Shown: one piece after another, positions 15,479 through 26,700 of the stretch
How positions within the stretch are numbered: the first letter of the stretch is position 1
How the letters are laid out: the number at the start of each line of letters is the position of its first letter
Assembly: GCA_005879655.1 (NCBI GenBank)
Contig: VBJK01000088.1
Span: 11,285-39,712, forward strand
Source of the DNA: Chloroflexota bacterium
GTDB lineage: Bacteria > Chloroflexota > Ktedonobacteria > Ktedonobacterales > Ktedonobacteraceae
Direction of reading: 5' to 3'
DNA length: 28,428 nt
Made by a program: the position numbers and the translations under genes
Notes under the pieces: model-generated
Told to the model about the DNA's origin: nothing
The model's database searches: none
Seen by the model: only the letters and a program-made list of their open reading frames with translations

Positions 15479-16207
15479 TTACCCCTTCAAAATGTAACCA
15501 ACACTACGTACTGTCTGAATTAAGCGCGGTGAACTAGGCAGATCCTCAATTTTTTCGCGCAGATAGCGCACATAGACCTCGATGATATTCGTCTCTCCCA
15601 GGAAATCATAGCCCCAGACACGGTTCAGGATGGTCTGGCGATCCAGCACTTGGCGCGGGTGGCTCATAAAGAGATGCAAGAGATTATACTCGGTGGCCGT
15701 CAATTCAATCTGGCGTCCTCCACGTGTCACCTCGCGGGTGGCTGTATTCATGCAGAGATCCCCAAATTGTAACGTCTGCCCGTTAAGTTCCCCCTGAGCG
15801 CCCTCTGCTCCTCTAGCTCTGCTGCGGCGTAGAATCGCTTTAATACGCTCAAGCATCTCATCAAAGTCAAACGGCTTGGTCAAATAGTCGTCGGCTCCCG
15901 TGCGTAGGCCCGCGATACGATCCTGTACGTGGTCTTTTGCGGTGAGCATCAGGATAGGAATATCTCTGGTAGTAGGATTAGAGCGCAAGCGACGGCAGAC
16001 CTCTAAGCCATCAATGTCTGGCATCATGACATCGAGAATGATGACATCTGGAGTAAGACGCTGTGCCGCTGTAACTCCTTCTTCGCCGTTAGAGGCTGCT
16101 TCAATCTGGAAACCTTCGTAACGCAATCCTAAACGGATGAACTCGATAATGTTTTCTTCGTCGTCGATGACTAGCACCTTTTGGAGCGGTTGTTTGCCCT
16201 GCTGCAT
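15479..16207 (-). CDS. OmpR/PhoB-family response regulator
   Basis: This 242-residue protein has a receiver domain at 10-122, with acidic pocket D15-D16-E17, phosphorylated D59 (VIILDVMMPD), T89 in LTA and K111 in TKPF. The C-terminal winged helix at about 145-240 carries LTATEYNLLHLFMSHPRQVLDRQTILNRVWG and VYVRYLREKIE...IQTVRSVGYIL, the OmpR/PhoB DNA-binding signature. The ATG at 16207 is preceded by AGGGGAG. The linker is Arg/Gly/Ala-rich. It is the first gene of the regulator-kinase operon. Confidence 0.94.
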   Translation of the reverse strand: MQQGKQPLQKVLVIDDEENIIEFIRLGLRYEGFQIEAASNGEEGVTAAQRLTPDVIILDVMMPDIDGLEVCRRLRSNPTTRDIPILMLTAKDHVQDRIAGLRTGADDYLTKPFDFDEMLERIKAILRRSRARGAEGAQGELNGQTLQFGDLCMNTATREVTRGGRQIELTATEYNLLHLFMSHPRQVLDRQTILNRVWGYDFLGETNIIEVYVRYLREKIEDLPSSPRLIQTVRSVGYILKG

Positions 16208-16289
16208 AGAATGTCTCCCCTTAAAACAACCTGTAGGGTTAAAAAATAAAAAGTGGGTCTAAGTGAAAAGCGATACCTCTTAATTTCTC

Positions 16290-16318
16290 ATTATAGGTCT
16301 CTTCAGGTCAACCTGCAA
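16290..16318 (-). promoter_or_regulatory. Sigma-70 promoter for the response regulator-kinase operon
   Basis: On the minus strand, -35 TTGCAG (16318-16313), a 17-bp spacer and a consensus -10 TATAAT (16295-16290) lie about 85 bp before the regulator ATG. The spacer contains the palindrome AGGT-TG-ACCT, a possible operator. Confidence 0.6.
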
Positions 16319-16369
16319 GAGTAGCTTGCTGTTTGCGGAGTATTCTCAGCACAAATTAAGGATTGCTTG

Positions 16370-16415
16370 CCCCACTTCCCAGGGCACCCTGCGGTGGGTG
16401 CTCTGGGGAGTGGGG
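16370..16415. repeat. 20-bp GC-rich palindrome
   Basis: The arms 16370-16389 and 16396-16415 pair over all 20 positions (two of them G-U in RNA) around a TGCGGT loop. The core CCCAGGGCACCC is nearly the same as in the palindrome at 18462-18492. The rest of the 16208-16583 gap holds only the divergent promoters of the flanking genes. There is no T-tract in either direction. Confidence 0.65.
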
Positions 16416-16494
16416 GAAAGGCATATGCATGCAAGTAATATTCGCAACAAGGGAACAACGTTATTCGTAAAGCTGAAGAGCTGAAGTAAAACCA

Positions 16495-16523
16495 TTGACA
16501 TGCACTCGCTACTGATATATCCT
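16495..16523 (+). promoter_or_regulatory. Sigma-70 promoter for the Rrf2 regulator gene
   Basis: TTGACA (16495-16500), a 17-bp spacer and TATCCT (16518-16523) lie about 60 bp before the ATG at 16584. This promoter sits inside the longer open reading from 16500, which argues against that longer start. Confidence 0.6.
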
Positions 16524-16583
16524 ATAACACTAGGAAAAAGGATCTCAAGATCAATCAGTTTATGCTCTGGAAAGGTTCTTGGC

Positions 16584-17021
16584 ATGAAACTTACAATGAA
16601 GGGGGATTACGGCCTGAGAGCAATGCTTGACATGGCCGCCTATTATGGGCAAGGGCCAGTCGAAAGCGCTGATATTGCCAATCGGCAATATATCCCAGAG
16701 CAGTACCTTGATCAAATCCTCATGGTCTTACGTAAAGAAGGACTGGTAAAAAGCGTACGTGGGCCGAAAGGCGGTCACATGTTAGCAAAACCGCCGAGTC
16801 AGATTACCATGGCTCAAGTAATGCAAGCGTTGGAAGGGTACGTCCCTCCTATGGAGTGTTTACCTAATCCCGATTTTTGCAAGCTTTCCCCAGGTTGTGC
16901 TTTACGCGAGGTCTGGCAGAAAATAGATGCGATGACGCAGGGAGTTCTTGCTTCTACTACCATAGAAGATTTGGCGCAACGCCACCGTACAGGAAGTACA
17001 GAAACGATGTACTACATTTAG
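16584..17021 (+). CDS. Rrf2/IscR-family transcriptional regulator
   Basis: This 145-residue regulator starts MKLTMKGDYGLRAMLDMA, as the family does, with a winged helix-turn-helix (ESADIANRQYIPEQYLDQILMVLRKEGLVKSVRGPKGGHMLA). Three cysteines, C92, C99 and C105, in ECLPNPDFCKLSPGC match the Fe-S-ligating trio of IscR almost exactly in position, so it may bind an iron-sulfur cluster. The neighbouring cysteine synthase gene also suggests a CymR-like role in sulfur control. The ATG at 16584 is 8 nt after GGAAAGG. It leads a same-strand cluster with the receiver protein and cysK. Confidence 0.88.
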   Translation: MKLTMKGDYGLRAMLDMAAYYGQGPVESADIANRQYIPEQYLDQILMVLRKEGLVKSVRGPKGGHMLAKPPSQITMAQVMQALEGYVPPMECLPNPDFCKLSPGCALREVWQKIDAMTQGVLASTTIEDLAQRHRTGSTETMYYI

Positions 17022-17073
17022 AGCATGGGGACGGTGAGGGGCTGAGCAAGCGCTCGTAAGGGGGATGGTAGCC

Positions 17074-17478
17074 GTGGCTGACGCATTGGGTCAATTGCCA
17101 AAAAGCAAGCTGATCGCCATTGTTGAAGATGATCCACGCCTGAACACGATGTTCCATGATATGCTGGGATGTTTGGGTCACTGGCAATTGCGTATTTTCT
17201 CAGATGGACAAACTGCGCGCGATGAATTACCTGATATTGGCGCAGATCTCATTCTCTTGGATGTGGGTTTGCCGAATCTGGATGGGGTATCGCTGTATAA
17301 AATCCTGCGTGGGCATAGCAAAACGAGACAGACACCGATTATTGTGATTACTGGTAGCCAAGATTGGGAACTCCATCGTATGGGTTTGAATACCGGTATC
17401 CTCCTACGCAAGCCTTTTAGGATGCATGAACTCATTAGTATCATCAAGGCTTTATTACCAGAGGAGAAGGAATACTGA
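17074..17478 (+). CDS. Stand-alone receiver (CheY-like) protein
   Basis: This receiver-only protein of about 134 residues has no output domain. The acidic pocket is E18-D19-D20 (IAIVEDD), the phosphoacceptor D63 (LILLDVGLP), T93 (VITGSQ) and K113 (RKPF). It should work as a phosphorylated protein-protein switch. The start is taken as GTG 17074, 9 nt after AAGGGGG (17058-17064), because the in-frame ATG at 17065 lies directly against that ribosome site. It lies between the Rrf2 regulator and the broken cysK, ending 6 nt before the latter. Its kinase is unknown; the nearest kinase (14316-15455) already has its own regulator. Confidence 0.82.
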   Translation: MADALGQLPKSKLIAIVEDDPRLNTMFHDMLGCLGHWQLRIFSDGQTARDELPDIGADLILLDVGLPNLDGVSLYKILRGHSKTRQTPIIVITGSQDWELHRMGLNTGILLRKPFRMHELISIIKALLPEEKEY

Positions 17479-17484
17479 CGGATT

Positions 17485-18394
17485 ATGGCCGGTTGGGCGA
17501 AAAATGTGATTGAGTTAATCGGTCGCACACCTCTGGTCGAGCTGAAGCGGTTCACTACCACTGCTGGGGGCGCAGTGGCCACTATCCTCGCTAAACTCGA
17601 AATGTTTAGTCCTGGTGGTAGCTCCAAGGATCGTATCGCTCTTAAAATGATCTGCGAAGCCGAGGCACAGGGCTTATTGCGCTCAGGCAGTATTATTACT
17701 GAACCTTCGTGGATACCGCTGCATATTGACTATGCCCGATACTATCCATCTGGAACGCCGTATGCTCCTGCAACGTCTTGGCGCTCAGTTGGTGCTCACC
17801 CCCGGTAGCCAGGGCATGCGCGGTGCTATCAATAAAGTGATGGAGTTGCGTACCACGCTCCCCAACGTCTGGTATCCTCAGCAATTTTATAATCAAGCCA
17901 ATCCACGCGCACACCGCGAAACGACCGCTCAAGAGATCTGGGAACAGACGGGCGGCGCAGTTGATATAATTGTGGTCGGAGTGGGCACGGGCGGCACTTT
18001 AACAGGACTCGCGGAAGGTTTACGCGAGCATAAGCCGTCTTTAGAGGTTGTTGCGGTGGAACCGACTATGTGTGCAGTGATCTCCGGTGGACGCCCTGGG
18101 CCGCATCGCATCGAAGGGCTAGGATCAGGCTTTATTCCTGATACTTTGCGCGTTGATCTCATCGACCGTGTTATACCCGTCAATGATCATGATGCCGTTG
18201 CCACTGCTGTGCGCATCATGAAAGAAGAAGGACTCTCGGTTGGCATTAGTAGTGGTGCGGTAATGTGGGCTGCACTGCAAGAAGCGCGTAAAGAAGCAAA
18301 TCGCGGCAAGGTGATTGTGACGGTCTTTCCTAGCGCCGCCGAACGATATTTGCAGACCATACTCTTCGATGATCTGCGCGGCAATCAACGTTGA
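17485..18394 (+). pseudogene. Cysteine synthase-like gene broken by an internal deletion and frameshift
   Basis: The 5' part (17485-17706) reads NVIELIGRTPLVEL...KLEMFSPGGSSKDRIALKMI...GSIITEP and keeps the PLP lysine K48 (SSKDR). The 3' part, in another frame from 17708, reads RGYRCILTMPDTIHLERR...GAQLVLTPGSQGM...VVGVGTGGTLTGLAEGL...VEP...IEGLGSGFIP...VGISSGAVMWAAL. Both belong to one O-acetylserine sulfhydrylase/cystathionine beta-synthase-type enzyme. Between ITEP and RGYR the family has about 16 residues, including the substrate-binding TSGNTGIGLA loop. Here one base remains between the two halves, so about 44 nt are missing and the frame is lost. No active enzyme can be made as written. 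It ends a cluster with the Rrf2 and receiver genes. Confidence 0.82.
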
Positions 18395-18461
18395 CATACT
18401 TTCCTCTCTTGTAACTGTTTATCACTGCTCATTCGTTCTTACTACTAGCAGCCCAAATAAG

Positions 18462-18492
18462 CCCCAGGGCATCCCTTGTGGGTGCCCTGGGG
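18462..18492. repeat. GC-rich palindrome after the cysK-like gene
   Basis: CCCCAGGGCATCC (18462-18474) pairs with GGTGCCCTGGGG over 13 positions (18480-18492) around a 5-nt loop, with a further GCCCA/TGGGC stem outside (18451-18455 and 18497-18501). The core resembles the palindrome at 16370-16415. No T-tract follows, so it may be a dispersed repeat that also serves as an mRNA 3' end. Confidence 0.6.
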
Positions 18493-18553
18493 GTGGTGGG
18501 CGTGATCATTAACGAACTTATATTGTTTTTTTTCAGGACACGAGGTTTAGAGT

Positions 18554-19390
18554 ATGGCACAGCTTGCTGTTAATACTTCCAGTTTTCATTTGAAGCGCTC
18601 TGCGTATTGGCGCGCTATGGTGCTTGGTGTGCTCATCTTGAGCAGCTTGTTCCTCTGTTGCATACTGGCTCTAGGGACAAGTCTCTGGCTATGGCGAACG
18701 TATGCCCATAACTTTACCCCTTACTTAAAGTGGCAGGATGCCTTGGTTGCTCTGCTCTCATTTATTGCCTTTCTCTCGCTTGGTGGCAAGATCCTTGTCG
18801 CGCGTTTCCTCTATGCTGTGCATTGCGGCTATACGAGGGGCATGGTGACATTAACCGGTAGTAATGCTCTCACTGTTTGTGACCTCTCTCCACTCAACCT
18901 GGCTAGCGTCTTTTGGATGATGCATAGCTCGTTCTGGTGTTTTGTTGCCGCGCTGCTTGGCTTATCGCCAGCTATCTTGATTGGCTGGACCGTGCACCTC
19001 GCTCATCCGGTCTGGTCAGTGGTAGCGACTGGTGTTGCTATTCTGCTCAGCATTGCAGGTCTGGTAGTGAGCGTTGTTGCGCTAGTCTTTATTCTCGTTG
19101 GTTGCTTTGGCGCTGTTTCTTTCACCCGTAAGTTAGGTGCACCTCAACTTTATCAGCTCAGCCATCAGACGGTGCTACGTATCGACGACTTTGTGCTGAC
19201 CATTATTCATCCCGGTGCGCCAGAAACGATGGTTGACCTCAGTTTACTGGCTAAAGATGACCAACACAAACTGCTCGCGCTTTTGCATGATCATTGGATC
19301 AATGCTGAACAGGTCTGGAATCCCACGCTCGGCGAAGAGATTGCCGCTGCTTTGCGCGAAGCTGAAGAGAGGAGCCTTGTACTGGTGTAA
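18554..19390 (+). CDS. Membrane protein of unknown function (four predicted helices)
   Basis: This 278-residue protein is not recognised as a known family. Hydrophobic segments lie at about 21-47, 62-86, 118-146 and 153-186. A soluble C-terminal tail of about 90 residues (LGAPQLYQLSHQTVLRIDDFVLTIIHPGAPETMVDLSLLAKDD...) would share the side of the N-terminus, probably cytoplasmic. The tail has a mixed alpha/beta look with no catalytic motif. The ATG at 18554 is 8 nt after GAGG. It is flanked by the palindrome at 18462 and the terminator cluster at 19430, so it is probably a single-gene transcription unit. Confidence 0.75.
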   Translation: MAQLAVNTSSFHLKRSAYWRAMVLGVLILSSLFLCCILALGTSLWLWRTYAHNFTPYLKWQDALVALLSFIAFLSLGGKILVARFLYAVHCGYTRGMVTLTGSNALTVCDLSPLNLASVFWMMHSSFWCFVAALLGLSPAILIGWTVHLAHPVWSVVATGVAILLSIAGLVVSVVALVFILVGCFGAVSFTRKLGAPQLYQLSHQTVLRIDDFVLTIIHPGAPETMVDLSLLAKDDQHKLLALLHDHWINAEQVWNPTLGEEIAAALREAEERSLVLV

Positions 19391-19429
19391 GAGTCTGGGC
19401 ATTCAATAAGCATTAAGTTAAGTGGGGAT

Positions 19430-19500
19430 CCAGGGGGCGAAGCCACCCTGGCGGGGTTTGGGGTGTCCCCAAATTTTCCCATTCCCCAAAGTATTTTGGG
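19430..19500 (+). terminator. Tandem hairpins ending the membrane-protein transcript
   Basis: Three hairpins lie in a row. CCAGGG-GGC-gaa-GCC-a-CCCTGG is at 19430-19451. TTTGGGG-TGT-CCCCAAA is at 19457-19473, followed by TTTT. CCCAAA-gtat-TTTGGG is at 19485-19500. The middle one is a proper intrinsic terminator. The first shares the CCAGGG core of the other GC-rich palindromes in this window. Confidence 0.7.
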
Positions 19501-19648
19501 ACGCTGTACTAGCCAAAAACTCCTATCAAAAATGGGAATAAAAGCTCTCCATTTTGCGTTTAACTCTGGTAGAAAGTAAAATGAAAGAGCAAACTGCGTT
19601 CTGTTTCGACAGGTTTTTGCTCATGAGCAAATTTGTTGAAAAGAACTA

Positions 19649-19677
19649 TTGACATGTTTTCTTGATAGTAGTATACT
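19649..19677 (+). promoter_or_regulatory. Strong sigma-70 promoter for rpoB-rpoC-rpsL
   Basis: TTGACA (19649-19654), a 17-bp spacer and TATACT (19672-19677) form a near-perfect promoter downstream of the terminator cluster. It lies about 575 bp before the rpoB start, implying a long leader. Just upstream, 19585-19623 holds GAGCAAA...TTTGCTC arms around a CTGT-TTCG-ACAG hairpin. Confidence 0.8.
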
Positions 19678-19683
19678 TACCTC

Positions 19684-20096
19684 TTGCCAGTGTATGTACA
19701 CTAATGACAGTGGTGTTATTAGGAAATTCCCTGAAATGGGCTAATGCTAAAGCAAGCCGAGCAATCAGGATACTTAACGGCACATAATACCCCAGTGAGG
19801 ACTATCGCAGCGATAGACACTGCAAACGTGAGCTATCCAACCACATAGAAACGTAACCTTCTATCCGTACGCAAATGCAGCAGCATATCAGGAGGCCACA
19901 AAGAAACGGTAGTGAACTGAACTGTTACTGTGAGTAGGTTAATGGGACTATGTGGTATTTTCCGTTGTTCCTGTTTCGGTTGCCGTTTCGTTTATTTCCT
20001 ACAGAGGGGATATGTGTGGACTATTTGCAAGCAATCCGTAATTTGTAGAGGAGTAGGAGTAACCGCTTACCATATGTGCGAGCGGTTACTTTTCTT
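19684..20096 (+). ncRNA. Candidate structured leader RNA upstream of rpoB
   Basis: Between the promoter at 19649 and a terminator at 20059-20096 lie about 400 nt without a gene but rich in pairing. AGTGTA-TG-TACACT is at 19689-19702. ATTAG (19717-19721) pairs with CTAAT (19741-19745) around CCC/GGG. CAGTG (19793-19797) pairs with CACTG (19817-19821) around CTATCG-CAG-CGATAG. CCACATAG (19841-19848) pairs at long range with CTATGTGG (19948-19955). It does not look like 6S, RNase P, tmRNA or a riboswitch class that I know, although TCAGGATAC (19765-19773) recalls part of a cobalamin box. It could be an attenuator leader or a separate small RNA. The rest of the gap (20097-20253) shows only the rpoB ribosome site. 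Confidence 0.45.
20059..20096 (+). terminator. Intrinsic terminator (possible attenuator) before rpoB
   Basis: GTAACCGCT (20059-20067) and AGCGGTTAC (20081-20089) form a perfect 9-bp stem with a 13-nt loop, followed by TTTTCTT. It lies after the promoter and 158 nt before the rpoB start, so it must be read through or conditionally prevented from forming for rpoB to be expressed, unless a second promoter lies downstream. Confidence 0.7.
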
Positions 20097-20253
20097 GTCA
20101 TAGACCGTTTCACAACACAGGCGTTATCTGGACTAGAAATATTCTTTTTGGCATTTGTCTATACTTTCCGTTACCCGTTACCTTGAGGGGCGCGGTTTGT
20201 CGTGCTTCTCGTATTCCTCTATGGGCGACTAGGTGAGAGGAGAATACCATAAT

Positions 20254-23665
<3,412 letters not shown>

Positions 23666-23690
23666 TGTAGGGATTGCGCTAGTGTGATAT

Positions 23691-23736
23691 ATGCATGAGC
23701 GGGGAGAGTTACTGTAACTTATCCCCTCTCATGCAT
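23691..23736 (+). other. Long hairpin in the rpoB-rpoC gap
   Basis: ATGCATGAG (23691-23699) pairs with CTCATGCAT (23728-23736), GGGGA (23701-23705) with TCCCC (23722-23726) and AGTTA (23707-23711) with TAACT (23715-23719). This gives 19 base pairs around a CTG loop with only small interior gaps. No T-tract follows. It suits an RNase III-type processing or mRNA-stability element. Confidence 0.7.
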
Positions 23737-23759
23737 GTTCCCCTATCCCAGGAGGTAGC

Positions 23760-26700
23760 ATGCTCGAAGTCAACGATTTTAACGCTATCCGTATCAGCCT
23801 TGCCAGCCCGGAACAAATTCGTGGCTGGAGCTATGGCGAGGTGACGAAACCGGAAACCATTAACTATCGTACACTGAAACCAGAGAAGGATGGTCTGTTC
23901 TGTGAGCGCATTTTCGGACCAACCAAGGACTGGGAGTGTTACTGTGGTAAATATAAAAGAGTCCGTTTTAAAGGTATTGTCTGTGATAAGTGCGGTGTTG
24001 AGGTAGCACGTTCAAAAGTGCGCCGCGAGCGCATGGGGCATATCGAGCTGGCGTCGCCCGTCAGCCATATCTGGTACTTCAAGGGCACGCCTAGCCGTAT
24101 TGGCCTCTTGCTCGATCTCTCGCCACGCAATCTTGAGCGTATCCTGTACTTTGCACTGTATGTCGTTACGCATATTGATGAGGAAGCCCGCCAGCGCGAA
24201 CTAATGCGTCTGGATGAGCAGATGGTTGCTCTGGAGCAGAATCTTGATAGTAAGGTGCTTGAGCGCATCAATAGCCTGCGCTCACAGCGCGATAGCGCTG
24301 TCAATGAGACAGAGCAACGTTTCTCGGTGACAAGTCGGCAGGAGATTGAAGAGCGTCGTGAGCAGGATCTTGAGGCGGCTCGTCACGCTGAGAGTGAGAC
24401 GCTGGCGGAGTTGCGCGCTGCGATGAATCGCCCAGCGGCTGACGATATCGTGTTTGCGCCAACGGATTCGATCATTGTCAAAGCTGGGGATGTGGCTACG
24501 CCCAAGCATCTGGATATTCTTGAGCGTATTGCCGAGACATCGCGTAATGCGATCGCTGAGCAGGCCAGACGTGAACTTGAAGCTTCCGTTTCCGAAAGTA
24601 AACGCGAGGTAGATCGTTTGGGTTTGGAGTATCAGGGGCAGATCGATACCGCGCAGTCACAATTGGAGCGGGAACGTAACGAAACTCGCCAACGCATTGA
24701 GCAGGCCCGCCGTGATCTGGAGAGCCTGAAGAAGATGGATCTGCTGCCAGAGAATCGCTGTCGCGAGTTGAAGGACCTCTTCTCCGAAGTCTTCCGTGCC
24801 GCAATGGGTGCGGAGGCTGTACGCGAGTTGATCGCTGGCATTGATATGGACAAGCTGGCCGGTGATCTGCGCCACGAGATCAGCTCAACCGTAGGACAGC
24901 GCCGCAAGAAGGCAACAAAACGTCTGAAGGTTGTCGAGGCATTTCGTAAGTCGGCCACCTTGCCCGAATGGATGATCCTGACGGTGCTGCCCGTATTGCC
25001 GCCAGACCTGCGTCCGATGGTGCAGTTGGATGGTGGACGTTTCGCAACCTCGGACTTGAACGATCTCTATCGTCGTGTGATCAACCGCAATAATCGTCTC
25101 AAGCGTTTATTAGAGTTGGGCGCGCCAGAGACTATTATTCGCAATGAGAAGCGTATGTTGCAGGAGGCGTGTGACGCTCTGATCGATAACGGGCGTCGTG
25201 GTCGTGCGGTGGCTGGTTCCGGCAATCATAAGCTCAAGAGCCTCTCAGACATGCTCAAGGGTAAGCAGGGCCGCTTCCGTCAGAACCTGCTCGGTAAGCG
25301 CGTTGACTACTCTGGCCGTTCGGTCATCGTGGTTGGTCCTGAGTTGAAGCTGCACCAGTGTGGCCTGCCCAAGCGTATGGCCTTAGAGCTATTCAAGCCC
25401 TTCGTGATGCGCAAACTGGTGGAACAGAACTTTGCCCATAATATAAAGAGCGCCAAGCGTTTTGTTGAGCGTGTGAAGCCAGAAGTGTGGGACGTGCTGG
25501 AAGAGGTGATTAAAGATCATCCCGTGCTCTTGAACCGTGCACCTACCTTGCACCGTCTGGGTATTCAAGCCTTTGAGGCCGTACTGGTCGAAGGAAGCGC
25601 CATTCAGTTGCATCCGCTGGTCTGTTCAGCGTTTAATGCTGACTTTGACGGCGATCAGATGGCTGTGCACGTGCCATTGTCTGAAAAGGCGCAGGATGAA
25701 GCACGGCAGTTTATGATGTCAACGCGTAATCTGCTGTCACCTGCTCATGGTGAGCCATCCATTGGTGCTAGCCAGGATATGGTGCTAGGTTGCTTCTACC
25801 TGACGCAGGAACGCCCCAATAAAAAGGGTGAAGGGCGTCGCTTCACTGACACCAATGAGGCATTGTTAGCGTATCAGCATGGTGTAGTTGACTTGCAAGC
25901 GCGCATTAGAGTGCGCCTGGGCTATGTGGATGTCTACGACAACCCTCCGCCAGAGAAGCTTACCTTGCAGTCAAATGGGAAGCTGGTGGAGACGACGGTT
26001 GGCCGTATCATCTTCAACGAGGCATTGCCGGAGCGCTTGCGCTTCAAGAACTATGCCATGAAAAAGGAAAACTTGAAACAGATCATTGCCGATTGTTTCA
26101 AGGTCTACGGACGCGCGAAGACAACGGAATTGGCCGACGAGATCAAGCGTCTAGGTTTCTCCTTTGCGACAAAGGCGGGTGCCACCATTGCGATCAGCGA
26201 TGTGAAAGTGCCCACCGGTAAGCAGGAGGAGCTGGCGAAAGCCGATGCCAGGATCTCAGAGTTGGAGGAACAGTACCGCGATGGTCTGATCACCGACAAT
26301 GAGAAATACCAGCAGACTGTTGACATCTGGAATGAAGTGACCGACAATGTCACCAAGATGGTGGAAGCCACGCTTGATCCGTTTGGTTCAATCTACACCA
26401 TCGCCAAGTCAGGTGCTACTAAAGCGAAGTTCCAGCAGATTCGTCAGTTGTCGGGTATGCGTGGCCTGATGGCTAGCCCATCTGGTAAGATTATCGCTAT
26501 TCCTATTCGTGGTAACTTCCGCGAAGGTCTGAGTGTGTTGGAATACTTTATCAGTAGCCATGGTGCCCGTAAAGGTCTGGCTGACACAGCCTTGCGTACC
26601 GCTGAGTCTGGCTATCTCACGCGCCGTCTGATCGACGTAGCACAAGATGCCATCGTCACTGAAGAGGATTGTGGTACGGTCGAGGGTATACTGATTACAG

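Noticed and set aside
19600..19625. TTCGACAGG similar to the start of tmRNA
   Set aside because: It lies upstream of the rpoB promoter, and no tmRNA 3' tRNA-like end or tag frame follows.
19760..19785. Cobalamin-riboswitch-like TCAGGATAC in the rpoB leader
   Set aside because: The rest of the conserved cobalamin core is not found at the expected spacing upstream, and the downstream gene is unrelated to B12.
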